From: Flavobacterium xinjiangense
GTDB taxonomy: Bacteria; Bacteroidota; Bacteroidia; Flavobacteriales; Flavobacteriaceae
DNA length: 64,000 nucleotides
Assembly (NCBI RefSeq): GCF_900142885.1
Contig: NZ_FRCL01000004.1
Coordinates: forward strand, 62,001 to 126,000
Direction: 5' to 3'
Positions 1 to 7,975 of the stretch are shown here, piece by piece. A program made the position numbers and the translations under genes. Under the pieces are notes generated by a model. The model was not told the DNA's origin. It saw nothing but the letters and a program-made list of their open reading frames with translations, and did not search any database. Within the stretch, counting starts at the first letter, position 1. Each line of letters opens with the position of its first letter.

Positions 1-944
1 CAATCCCTTTTATTTTGATTTATGCAGAATCCTGGAATTGGGTGATTTTTGCCAATATTCTGTTAGGCATCAGCCAAGGACTGACCTGGAGCAGTACGGT
101 GGTGATGAAAATTGATTTGGTTGGAGAAAATGATCGTGGACTGGCTATGGGACTCAACGAATTTGCCGGATATTTTGCAGTTGGATTAGTTGCGTTTCTC
201 TCTGGCTATATTGCCCAAAATTATGGAATTACGCCTTACCCTTTTTACTTGGGAATCGGAATTTCCATATCCGGTTTTTTATTGACTTTGCTTTTTGTGA
301 AAGATACACGAGTATTTGTACACCAAGAAAACACGACTAATAAAACAGAAAAATTAGATTATATTTTTTTGGAAACTACATTCAAAAACAAAACATTAAG
401 TGCCATAACGCAAGCTGGATTAGTCAATAACCTGAATGACGGAATGATCTGGGGATTATTGCCCATTGTATTACTTTCTCTGCATTACGATTCTCAAAAC
501 ATTGGAATCATAACTGCTATCTACCCTGCTGTTTGGGGTTTTGGACAATTGATTACCGGTAAAATGTCAGATGTTTATTCGAAAAAAAAGATGCTGTTTT
601 GGGGAATGTTACTACAGGGAATAGCGATTCTCTTTATTCCTTTTGCTGAAGAATTTTATCAATTGACCACCATTTCAGCCTTTTTGGGATTAGGAACAGC
701 GTTAGTTTATCCTACCTTTTTATCCGCGATCGCACAGGCTACAAATCCTAATCAAAGAGCCGAAAGTATTGGCACCTTCAGGCTTTGGAGAGATTTAGGT
801 TATGCAATAGGTGCCATTATTTCAGGAATAACTGCTGATTTATTTGGAGTCAATTATGCTATTGTACTGATAGGATTGATTACCATTATATCGTCCTTGA
901 TTATTGAAATCAGAATGCCGAAAGATACTGTAGTAAAAGAATAA
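1..944 (+). CDS. MFS transporter, 5'-truncated by the window edge
   Basis: C-terminal three quarters of a major facilitator superfamily permease. The frame is open from base 3, so the gene begins outside the window; the TTG at 15 is internal. Several hydrophobic helices are visible, and the segment around residues 175-190 (GFGQLITGKMSDVYSKKK) is the cytoplasmic loop motif expected at the start of the second six-helix bundle. The segment with GISQGLTWSSTVVMKIDLVG matches the loop after helix 4 of the first bundle. The substrate cannot be read from the sequence. It precedes a TlpA-like thioredoxin gene and a YeeE/YedE pair, so a link to sulfur or redox metabolism is possible but only inferred. 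Confidence 0.85.
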   Translation, partial: IPFILIYAESWNWVIFANILLGISQGLTWSSTVVMKIDLVGENDRGLAMGLNEFAGYFAVGLVAFLSGYIAQNYGITPYPFYLGIGISISGFLLTLLFVKDTRVFVHQENTTNKTEKLDYIFLETTFKNKTLSAITQAGLVNNLNDGMIWGLLPIVLLSLHYDSQNIGIITAIYPAVWGFGQLITGKMSDVYSKKKMLFWGMLLQGIAILFIPFAEEFYQLTTISAFLGLGTALVYPTFLSAIAQATNPNQRAESIGTFRLWRDLGYAIGAIISGITADLFGVNYAIVLIGLITIISSLIIEIRMPKDTVVKE

Positions 945-981
945 GGTCATAACCATTAAAAGCATAACTTTTTAGAAAGCA

Positions 982-1568
982 ATGCTTCAAAATAAAAAAA
1001 TGAACTGGAAAACACTAAAAAAATCAACACTGCACAATATGTTTTTTATTGCATTAATAGCAATACTGCTATTCAGTCCTTTGGGCACTTTTGTAAAAAT
1101 ACAATTAAACCGATTAATTGCCTTTTCGCCAAAAACAATTGCTGTAACAGACCAAAAAAACTGTCAACTTATCAATGGCAATTAGTAGACGCCACGGGAA
1201 AAAGTGTATCGCTCGAAGCATATAAAGGAAAAATAATATTCATTAATTTCTGGGCCACATGGTGTCCGCCATGTATTGCCGAAATGCCAAGCTTCCAAAA
1301 TTTATATGCTAATTATCAGGATAAAATAATCTTTTTGTTTGTGACAACCGATTCCTTTGAAAAAGCAAATACATTTATGAACAAGGAAAATCTTACCCTT
1401 CCTGTCTACCAATCGATTACAAATCCTCCCTTAGAAATGGAATCATCTACAATACCTGCCACTTTTCTCATTGACAAACAAGGAAATATTGTTTTAGCCA
1501 AAATTGGAACAGCAAATTGGAACAGTGATTCTTTCCGAGGAAAGTTAGACCAGTTACTAAAAAAATAA
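982..1568 (+). pseudogene. TlpA-like membrane-anchored thioredoxin, interrupted by a frameshift
   Basis: The first frame (982-1185) encodes a signal anchor (hydrophobic residues about 18-32) and stops at TAG 1183-1185. The -1 frame continues from CTG 1161 through a thioredoxin fold with W-C-P-P-C encoded at 1254-1268 and runs to the stop at 1566-1568. Joined at the A7 run 1154-1160, the two halves give one protein of about 195 residues, the normal layout of an exported TlpA/ResA-type thiol-disulfide oxidoreductase. One extra A in the run would restore a single frame. Zero-frame reading also contains the heptamer A-AAA-AAC (1155-1161), a possible -1 slippage site. It is therefore a real frameshift mutation, a sequencing error in a homopolymer, or programmed frameshifting; the first two are likelier. 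Confidence 0.75.
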
Positions 1569-1597
1569 AATCATTGTCATTTTTTATTTTTTTCTTG

Positions 1598-1642
1598 TGT
1601 GACAAAAGTAACATAGCAACTCATTTATATATTCAATCTTTG
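1598..1642 (+). promoter_or_regulatory. Crp-type dyad and -7 box upstream of the yeeE pair
   Basis: TGTGACAAAAGTAACA (1598-1613) is a TGTGA-N6-TAACA dyad. AATCTTTG (1635-1642), a variant of the Bacteroidota -7 box, starts 29.5 bp from the dyad centre. The same geometry recurs at 10901 and 11760. No -33 TTTG is seen, which fits an activator-dependent promoter with the activator centred near -40. The regulator is probably the Crp/Fnr protein at 10257 (inference). Confidence 0.65.
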
Positions 1643-1661
1643 CAGTAATAAAAAAATAATT

Positions 1662-2231
1662 ATGTCAATTTTAGAATTAATCAGAGAACCTTGGCCTTGG
1701 TATATTGCAGGCCCATTAGTGGGACTTACAGTTCCGGCTTTATTAATCATTGGAAACAAATCATTTGGCATTAGTGCCTCATTACGTCATACTTGTGCCA
1801 TATGCTTACCGGCAAACATTAAATTTTTCAAATACGATTGGAAAAAAGAAATTTGGAATATGTTTTTCGTTTTCGGTATTTTATTGGGAGGTGTAATTGC
1901 GTTTAGTTTCTTATCAAATCCAAATCCAATCAGCATTGATGGAAATCTAAAAGCAGAATTAGCAACTTATGGCGTTACTAACATCAATGGAATGTTACCG
2001 GAACAATTATTCTCGTGGGAAAATTTACTTACCCTTAAAGGTTTTTTTATGATGGTCGTTGGCGGCTTCTTTATTGGTTTCGGTTCTCGTTATGCGGGAG
2101 GTTGTACCAGTGGTCACGCAATTTCTGGTTTGTCTAATTTACAAATGCCTTCTCTTATAGCTACTTGTTGTTTCTTCGTTGGTGGTTTGATTATGGCAAA
2201 TCTTATTTTACCCTTTATACTTTCACTATAA
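1662..2231 (+). CDS. YeeE/YedE family membrane protein, first half
   Basis: A 189-residue polytopic membrane protein of the YeeE/YedE (sulfur transport, PF04143-like) family. The family signature GGCTSGH is at residues 146-152 (Cys148), and a second cysteine pair lies in HTCAIC (Cys45, Cys48). In this family conserved cysteines line the pore and handle thiosulfate or other sulfur species; that role is from the family, not tested here. The ATG at 1662 follows a -7 box and Crp-type dyad. The next gene, 10 bp downstream, supplies the second half of the transporter. Together with the rhodanese and dioxygenase genes at 9.6-14.9 kb it points to reduced-sulfur handling. Confidence 0.85.
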   Translation: MSILELIREPWPWYIAGPLVGLTVPALLIIGNKSFGISASLRHTCAICLPANIKFFKYDWKKEIWNMFFVFGILLGGVIAFSFLSNPNPISIDGNLKAELATYGVTNINGMLPEQLFSWENLLTLKGFFMMVVGGFFIGFGSRYAGGCTSGHAISGLSNLQMPSLIATCCFFVGGLIMANLILPFILSL

Positions 2232-2241
2232 AATTATTGAT

Positions 2242-2739
2242 ATGCAAATTAAAGATCAAAATGCAGACTTCGAAACTCGTTCCTTAGATACCGTTTGTAT
2301 CAACGAGAGTCAATTAGAACACAAATGGTATCACAATTTGAAATACCTGGTTATAGGTATGTTGTTTGGCATCGTTTTCATCAAAGCCGAAATTATCAGC
2401 TGGTACCGTATTCAGGAAATGTTCCGTTTTCAATCGTTTCACATGTATGGCGTTATAGGAAGTGCGGTTATTGTTGGGATAATCTCCGTTTTCTTGATAA
2501 AAAAATTTAATATTAAAACCATTTATGGCGAAAAGATTGAGTTCCATGACAAAACCTTCAACAAAGGTCAAATTTACGGTGGACTCATTTTTGGATTGGG
2601 TTGGGCAATAACAGGAGCTTGTCCTGGACCGTTGTTTGCCCAAATTGGAACTGGCGCTACAGTTATGATTGTCACCCTATTTTTTGCAATAGTGGGAACT
2701 TGGGTATATGGATATTTTAGAGACAGACTTCCTCATTAG
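2242..2739 (+). CDS. YeeE/YedE family membrane protein, second half (DUF6691-like)
   Basis: A 165-residue membrane protein with four hydrophobic segments (about 33-50, 68-87, 110-125, 134-158) and the motif TGACPGP at residues 124-130 (Cys127), the counterpart of GGCTSGH in the preceding gene. The pair is a split YeeE/YedE transporter, an arrangement common in Bacteroidota and Proteobacteria. The 10-bp gap indicates co-transcription from the promoter at 1598-1642. It probably forms a heteromeric channel for thiosulfate or persulfide-type sulfur (family knowledge plus context). The first 30 residues are polar. Confidence 0.82.
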   Translation: MQIKDQNADFETRSLDTVCINESQLEHKWYHNLKYLVIGMLFGIVFIKAEIISWYRIQEMFRFQSFHMYGVIGSAVIVGIISVFLIKKFNIKTIYGEKIEFHDKTFNKGQIYGGLIFGLGWAITGACPGPLFAQIGTGATVMIVTLFFAIVGTWVYGYFRDRLPH

Positions 2740-3201
2740 AAATTAATTTATATTCGTCATCTTTTGGAAATAGTAAAAACAGCATTTAATTAATCCAAAT
2801 GGTAAAACTTTTTAACTAAGTAGTTAAGCAGGAGATACAGCAAAGTACCTACGAAGGCAAACGAAAGAATAAAACTTACCAGATTTACGACAATATTAGG
2901 AATAAACTTCAATCTGGGGTGCGTAAAATATGGTTCCCGATGCAGTCTCTCGTGAATATTTTGTTTGGCTATTTTAATTTTCTTTTTGATGATTGAGTGA
3001 TTTTAAAGGTAACCAGAAACGGTACTATTTATGATTGACTTGTTAATTATTATTTTGACAAATCTAAAGTAAGCAATTAAATTAATATGTGGAAGTTATG
3101 CAATTAAAAAGGAGAATGATGTATCGAAATCCCCTTTTTAATATTGATTAATATCACTTACATAGTATTTTAAGCGTAGATAGAAAGATTAAAGCAGTTG
3201 G
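2740..3201. other. Intergenic region with a start-less ORF remnant
   Basis: A 462-bp gap between convergent genes. It has no terminator I could find for the yeeE pair. Its minus strand carries the open frame described at 2790-3002 and a perfect -7 box TAGATTTG at 3058-3065 (minus). Nothing else is recognisable. Confidence 0.5.
2790..3002 (-). pseudogene. Small membrane-protein ORF without a usable start codon
   Basis: Minus-strand open frame of 70 codons ending at TAA (2790-2792). It has a basic N-terminus (KKKIKIAKQNIHERLHREP) and a single hydrophobic helix (PNIVVNLVSFILSFAFVGTLLYLLL), so it looks like a genuine small inner-membrane protein. No ATG, GTG or TTG lies at the 5' end. The codons at the expected start are ATC-ATC (2993-2988), so ATG-to-ATC start loss, or rare ATC/ATT initiation, are the options. 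A -7 box TAGATTTG lies upstream on the minus strand (3065-3058). An internal TTG would give only the last 40 residues. Family unknown. Confidence 0.4.
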
Positions 3202-3657
3202 TTATATTTTTTTAATGTTTCCTTTATTTTTTAAGAAGATAACCTCTATGATTTTACTGGTCATTCCTGTATCTATTCTAAGTTGTTTTGATAACACCTC
3301 AATTACGTTTTTTTCTTCATCCTCTAATATCCCATCAGCAAGTAATAATTCAAGTGCGTTAGCAAATATCGTTTCTTTATCATTTTCTTTAATCAGTTCG
3401 CAGCAAGCAGAAATGTATTTTAGTTGCCCCAATTCCATTTTTAGATTAAATGCTTTTGCGTACAAAGGAGCAACATCGATTCCAATGAATTTTTCTTTGG
3501 AACGTAATAATCGGGTTAAGGCCACTGTTTCGGAATCCTTAATTTGATTATCGGCGGAAATACAAGAATATAAAATTCCAACCCAAGCTTCAAATTCTGA
3601 GGTTACAGGATTTTCAGCAATATCATTTTTGCCTTGAAATTTATCAGATGAGATCAT
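3202..3657 (-). CDS. TerB-like protein
   Basis: A 151-residue all-helical soluble protein resembling the TerB (tellurite resistance/DUF533-like) fold. Two related acidic helix-turn segments are visible: SADNQIKDSETVAL (residues about 34-47) and LLADGILEDEEKNVIEVL, both in the pattern (A)DG-x-hydrophobic-xx-E-E that defines the family and can bind divalent metal. The ATG at 3657 follows an AT-rich leader. It stands alone; no other ter genes are nearby, so a tellurite role is not implied. The true function is unknown, perhaps a stress-related scaffold. Confidence 0.65.
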   Translation of the reverse strand: MISSDKFQGKNDIAENPVTSEFEAWVGILYSCISADNQIKDSETVALTRLLRSKEKFIGIDVAPLYAKAFNLKMELGQLKYISACCELIKENDKETIFANALELLLADGILEDEEKNVIEVLSKQLRIDTGMTSKIIEVIFLKNKGNIKKI

Positions 3658-3769
3658 ATTTTATTTTTTTTGTTTAAAGTTACTGTGAACCTTGTAACAC
3701 TTTGCCATACTTTAGGAATAAATTACCATTTTGCTTTTTGGTTAAAATCAAATTCTTGTAAATCTACAT

Positions 3770-3815
3770 CAAAAAAAAACCTTCTCGTTAATCTAAACAA
3801 GACGGTTTCTTTATA
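3770..3815 (-). terminator. Imperfect hairpin terminator of the lipoprotein gene
   Basis: Arms AAACCTTCTCGTT and AACAAGACGGTTT pair with two mismatches around a 6-nt loop. A run of A on the plus strand becomes the U-tract for the minus-strand gene ending at 3833. The sequence is nearly the same as the hairpin at 5783-5818. Confidence 0.6.
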
Positions 3816-3832
3816 TGTTAAAAAACTATAAA

Positions 3833-4552
3833 CTAATCCATTACTTTATAAAAAACCATTTCTGGTGCGCCAATCACTCCGGCATCCATCATTAATTTTT
3901 TCTTTGCTTCGGAGTTAATGTTTTCTTTTGCTTTTTTCATGTCCGTGATAGCAAATACTATCGTCACCATATTAGGATCATCTATACCTCGAGCCAATCC
4001 TCTATCAATGAAACCTTCTTCCATTCTTTTAGCGGTTCCTTCGGCATCGTACACTTTGAGCCAGGCATCAAAATCTTTTACTTTATGAGTCACCATTAAT
4101 CTGTCTTTCTGGTCAATTGGCGTGTCATCATTTCGGATCACCTCATAATAAGAAAATTCAGGTTTACCAATTACTCCCGCTTTTTTCATCGCCTCTTTTA
4201 GATATGGAAGTACGCTGAAATCTTTTGCTTTTTGCAAATCGAGAAATTTACTTGCTGTCACAATTATACTGGGATCATCTGTTCCTCTTCCTACCATATA
4301 ATGCGAAATGGTATAAGCCGTTCTGATTGAATCATGGGCATCGTATTCTTTTCTCCATTTAACATAATCAGCTACTTTGTGTTTAATAACCATTACTTTG
4401 AATGGTTCAAATACTGCAACAGCGGTAGCAGTGTCTTTAGGCATTGCATCTTCATTTTCAGTTTTTTCCTTTTTATTGTTTTTACAAGATAAAAATGCAA
4501 CGGCAAAAACTAATATCAAAACTGGTTTTAAGAATTGTTTAATGTTTTTCAT
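3833..4552 (-). CDS. Exported lipoprotein with two tandem ferredoxin-like repeats
   Basis: A 239-residue protein. Residues 1-23 form a lipoprotein signal ending at the lipobox FLSC (Cys23), followed by a charged linker. The mature part has two homologous units of about 90 residues: both begin with an xxxHKVxDxxxWxxxYD stretch (HKVADYVKWRKEYD and HKVKDFDAWLKVYD), both contain RGxxDP (GRGTDDP, ARGIDDP), and both end with AGVIGxPExxxYxV. This resembles dimeric alpha-beta barrel (ABM/EthD-like) domains fused in tandem so that one chain makes a pseudo-dimer. No catalytic residue or ligand is identifiable. It is likely a surface or periplasmic lipoprotein of unknown function. Confidence 0.7.
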   Translation of the reverse strand: MKNIKQFLKPVLILVFAVAFLSCKNNKKEKTENEDAMPKDTATAVAVFEPFKVMVIKHKVADYVKWRKEYDAHDSIRTAYTISHYMVGRGTDDPSIIVTASKFLDLQKAKDFSVLPYLKEAMKKAGVIGKPEFSYYEVIRNDDTPIDQKDRLMVTHKVKDFDAWLKVYDAEGTAKRMEEGFIDRGLARGIDDPNMVTIVFAITDMKKAKENINSEAKKKLMMDAGVIGAPEMVFYKVMD

Positions 4553-4830
4553 ACTATTATTTTTTAAGTTATTTTTATTACATAAATATACTAATAAATA
4601 CTGATAATGAGATAGTTATAATTTATTTAGATTTATAATTATTTTCCAATTAGTTGTATAATTTACTGAATTCAGTAAATACCAATTTTACAGAAGAACA
4701 ATATGATTATATTCGCCAAATAATTAGAATGAAATCATTATCTGATTTGTTTAAAGGCGCTTACGTTTTGCTAAACTAATTTTGAAAAACGAATATTTTG
4801 GAAAAATAAAATAATATCAAAATTTATAAA

Positions 4831-5742
4831 ATGAAAAAAAAAATAATACAATTGTTATTTTTAATACTGCCTTTTTTATGTAGCGCTCAAGAATACATCG
4901 ATTTATTTTCCGTAAATTATGGGAAATCACAAGAAAAAACATTTGAAGATTCATCTGTTAATACCAGCATCTCCACATTTCAAACAAATCTTACTTTACC
5001 CGTTGTTTTAAATGAAAAATATATTGCTGTTACTGGTGTAAATTTCAGCAGCTATAGCTTACAATTATTTCCCGATTCTAATAACAATCATTTATATTCA
5101 ACAAATTTAAGAGCTGGTCTGAGTGTAAAACATTCCGAACACTGGAGTGGACTATACCTTTTCCTGCCAAAAGTTGCTTCTGATTATATCAATGTCAGCA
5201 ATAAAGATATTTATCTGGGTGGATTAGCTTTATTAAAATATAAAAGAAACGAAAATTTTGGTTACGGTTTAGGACTTTACGGCAGCAGTGAAGCTTACGG
5301 TATGTCCGTGGTTCCAATTATTACTTTCTATTATCATAGTCCGGATAAACGTTTTGAAATAAATGCCTTTATGCCAAATGACGCCGATATCAATTATAGT
5401 CTGACTGATAAAACAAGAATAGGTGTTGATTTTCTAGGTCATGGAAATAGTTACAAACTGACAACGGATAATATCCGTTCCAATTATGTAGAAAATAATT
5501 CGCTAGATTTTTCTTCTTATGTGCAAAGAAGCATTTTAGACAATAAAATCCTTTTACGTCTGAAATTGGGCTATTCTTTAAACGAATTTAGGGTATATCC
5601 AATAGATCAAAAACTTGATTTACAGATTCTGGCGTTAAAATTTGGTGACAACCGTACCCGATTATTCGAAGACAAATCAAACACTATCCTTTTAAAAATG
5701 GAAGCTATTTATCGTTTTGATCTGAGTAAGGTTAAAAAATAA
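4831..5742 (+). CDS. DUF6268-like outer-membrane beta-barrel protein
   Basis: A 303-residue protein with a signal peptide (residues 1-19, cleavage after CSA) and alternating hydrophobic/polar strands throughout (for example LYLFLPKVASDY, GYGLGLYG, IGVDFLGHG), as in outer-membrane barrels. It matches my recollection of the DUF6268 family common in Flavobacteriia; function unknown. The ATG at 4831 is followed by a Lys-rich n-region. A bidirectional terminator at 5781-5818 separates it from the convergent peptidase gene. Confidence 0.65.
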   Translation: MKKKIIQLLFLILPFLCSAQEYIDLFSVNYGKSQEKTFEDSSVNTSISTFQTNLTLPVVLNEKYIAVTGVNFSSYSLQLFPDSNNNHLYSTNLRAGLSVKHSEHWSGLYLFLPKVASDYINVSNKDIYLGGLALLKYKRNENFGYGLGLYGSSEAYGMSVVPIITFYYHSPDKRFEINAFMPNDADINYSLTDKTRIGVDFLGHGNSYKLTTDNIRSNYVENNSLDFSSYVQRSILDNKILLRLKLGYSLNEFRVYPIDQKLDLQILALKFGDNRTRLFEDKSNTILLKMEAIYRFDLSKVKK

Positions 5743-5780
5743 GCAGTTTTTTAAATCTTTTTCTCCTTATCAAAATCATA

Positions 5781-5818
5781 AAAAAAACCGTCTCGTTATC
5801 TTAAACGAGACGGTTTTT
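5781..5818. terminator. Bidirectional terminator
   Basis: A 15-bp perfect stem, AAAAACCGTCTCGTT (5783-5797) with AACGAGACGGTTTTT (5804-5818), loop of 6 nt, with A and T tracts on both flanks. It serves the plus-strand barrel gene and the minus-strand peptidase gene. Confidence 0.85.
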
Positions 5819-5872
5819 CACTATTAGACATTTCGATTTTAATCAAATCATTTATACCTTACTTTATTCCAT

Positions 5873-7756
5873 TTATTTGTTGGTCCAATTATTATCAGCT
5901 GGTGTAGCATCCATAAAGAGTCCGCCATCAAGTGTTACTGATTTTATTTTTTTGGTTCCTTTCAAAGGAATCGTTGTCGTTTTTTGGTTGGTTGCCCAAA
6001 CGGCTGGCGTTTTGTGTACTGTTTCTTTTTTACCATCTGCATAAACAACATTCACATCAAAAGGAATTGCAAAACCACCTTCGTTTTTAATGGAAATGGT
6101 ATTTTTAGAACCATTCGAATTTACTTTTGCAACAGCAAGATCAATGTAATTATTACTAAAAAACCAGTTGTTGAAAAACCAATTCAAGTTTTTACCAGTG
6201 CTGCTATTCACCGAATTAAAATAATCCCAAGGAATTGGATGTTTACCATTCCAATCTTCCATATAGGTATGGAGCACTTTTTTGAATAAATCATCACCTA
6301 GCATATCTTTTAAAGCCAAATAAGAAAGTGACGCTTTCCCATATGAATTGTTCCCGTAACCCGCTCCTGATAATTGAGATGACATGGAAATTATTGGCTG
6401 ATCCTCTTCGGCAGATTTATCGTTTATGTAACGATTTACTCTAAATTCTTTGTAAAATTTATCGGCGGCTTCTTTGCCATGTTCTGCAATTCCAATCAAA
6501 TATTCGAGTGTTGTAGCCCAACCTTCGTCCATAAAAGCATAACGGGTTTCATTGATTCCCATGTAAAAAGGAAAGTATGTATGAGCGATTTCGTGATCTT
6601 GTACCAATTGCGCAAAAACGGCGTCACCTGTTTGGGAATCATTTACCATCATTGGATATTCCATGTCGGCAAAACCTTGAAAAGCTGTCATTTTAGAATA
6701 AGGATACGGAACTCCTGGCCAATTGTTAGAAAACCAAGCCAAAGCATAATTATTATTTTTTACTGAATTGATAAAATCGGTTCCTTTTACATCATAAGCC
6801 GCCTGCGTACTGACACGACGATTGGTTTTATTGTTTACAACAACGCTTCCGGCATCCCATAAATAATGATTGCTTAAACCAAAACATATATCCGAAATTG
6901 TATTTGCTTGAAATTTCCAAGTATTCCAATCCTTCTGCAAAGTGACTTTTCCGTCTTTCATTTCCTGCTCATCCGCAATATGCATCACCGCATCTGAAGT
7001 GTATGATTTTTTTAATCGTGTGGCATACTCCGCTTGCAAAACATCATCCGGATTCAGTAAATCTCCCGTGGCATAGACCACATAATTTTTGGGCGCTTTT
7101 ATCGAAAAAGTGTAGTCATTGAAATCATTGTAAAATTCCTGACGATCCGTATGTGGCAATTTGTCCCAGCCATTATAATCATCATAAACAGAAACGCGAG
7201 GATAACTGTACGCTACAAAAAAAGTAGTATTATCAATTTGCCCCTCACGACCGCTTTCTTTAGACAAAGGATAATTCCAGTCAATGTCTAATTTAGCTTT
7301 GGTTTTTGGCGGTAATGGCTTTTTCAATTTAATAGTACCAACGGTTGCCCAATTTTTAGCATTTTCATTGTAAACTTCCCCATTAATTTTGAAAGAAGTT
7401 ATGGTCAATCCTTCTGATAAGAAATCAGTGCTTACTTCTCCGCCCCTAGGCGCTGTCGGTTTATGCAGATTATTTACAAAACGAATAACTATTGTTTTCA
7501 GGGTGTCCTTGCTGTTGTTTTCGTAAACAATACTTTCAGTGCCACTAACTATTTTTGTATCTGGATTTACGGTAATTTCCATTTCGTATTTCCCATGGTT
7601 TTGCCAATAATTTTTCCCTGGCTTTCCGTCTTTGGAACGGCTTCCTTTTGAATAGGCTTCTTTTATATTTCGAGGAGTATAAAGTTCCTGTGCGAAACTA
7701 TTCTGCGCAAAAAAAGTGACAGTGACCAATACTAATAAAAGTGATTTTTTTTTCAT
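5873..7756 (-). CDS. Exported M1-family zinc metallopeptidase
   Basis: A 627-residue aminopeptidase-N-like protein with signal peptide (residues 1-22, FAQNSFAQ). The zinc motif HEIAH is at residues 388-392 and the third ligand Glu411 sits in MDEGWA. The usual substrate-binding GAMEN is replaced by ADMEY (363-367), as in the divergent M1 subfamily typical of Bacteroidota. The N-terminal 220 residues form the beta-sandwich domain. It probably trims N-terminal residues from peptides in the periplasm or outside the cell. It is monocistronic, with a terminator on its 3' side. Confidence 0.88.
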   Translation of the reverse strand: MKKKSLLLVLVTVTFFAQNSFAQELYTPRNIKEAYSKGSRSKDGKPGKNYWQNHGKYEMEITVNPDTKIVSGTESIVYENNSKDTLKTIVIRFVNNLHKPTAPRGGEVSTDFLSEGLTITSFKINGEVYNENAKNWATVGTIKLKKPLPPKTKAKLDIDWNYPLSKESGREGQIDNTTFFVAYSYPRVSVYDDYNGWDKLPHTDRQEFYNDFNDYTFSIKAPKNYVVYATGDLLNPDDVLQAEYATRLKKSYTSDAVMHIADEQEMKDGKVTLQKDWNTWKFQANTISDICFGLSNHYLWDAGSVVVNNKTNRRVSTQAAYDVKGTDFINSVKNNNYALAWFSNNWPGVPYPYSKMTAFQGFADMEYPMMVNDSQTGDAVFAQLVQDHEIAHTYFPFYMGINETRYAFMDEGWATTLEYLIGIAEHGKEAADKFYKEFRVNRYINDKSAEEDQPIISMSSQLSGAGYGNNSYGKASLSYLALKDMLGDDLFKKVLHTYMEDWNGKHPIPWDYFNSVNSSTGKNLNWFFNNWFFSNNYIDLAVAKVNSNGSKNTISIKNEGGFAIPFDVNVVYADGKKETVHKTPAVWATNQKTTTIPLKGTKKIKSVTLDGGLFMDATPADNNWTNK

Positions 7757-7921
7757 GAAGACGTTTTTAGAAATGATATGAATACTAATGAAACATTAGT
7801 ATCGATAAATTCCCTTTTGTAACAAAAATCTTTAGGAATAAATAAATCGCTACGGGCTAAAAGTACAAATATTTGAATTGAAAACTAAAAATCAATTGCC
7901 TTTTCCTTTGGATTAAATCCA

Positions 7922-7958
7922 TAAAAAAAGCCGTTCCAAAAAATGAGACGGCTCCAAT
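7922..7958 (-). terminator. Terminator of the dehydrogenase gene
   Basis: A short stem, AGCCGT (7929-7934) with ACGGCT (7948-7953), followed on the minus strand by a T7 tract. It lies 18 bp beyond the stop codon of the gene ending at 7976. Confidence 0.6.
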
Positions 7959-7975
7959 TTTTTAATTAAAAAAGA

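Noticed and set aside
4654..4779. A 41-codon plus-strand frame ending at TAA 4777, reading NFTEEQYDYIRQIIRMKSLS
   Set aside because: No strong start, no recognisable family, and it lies in a promoter region. It could be a gene remnant, but the evidence is too thin.
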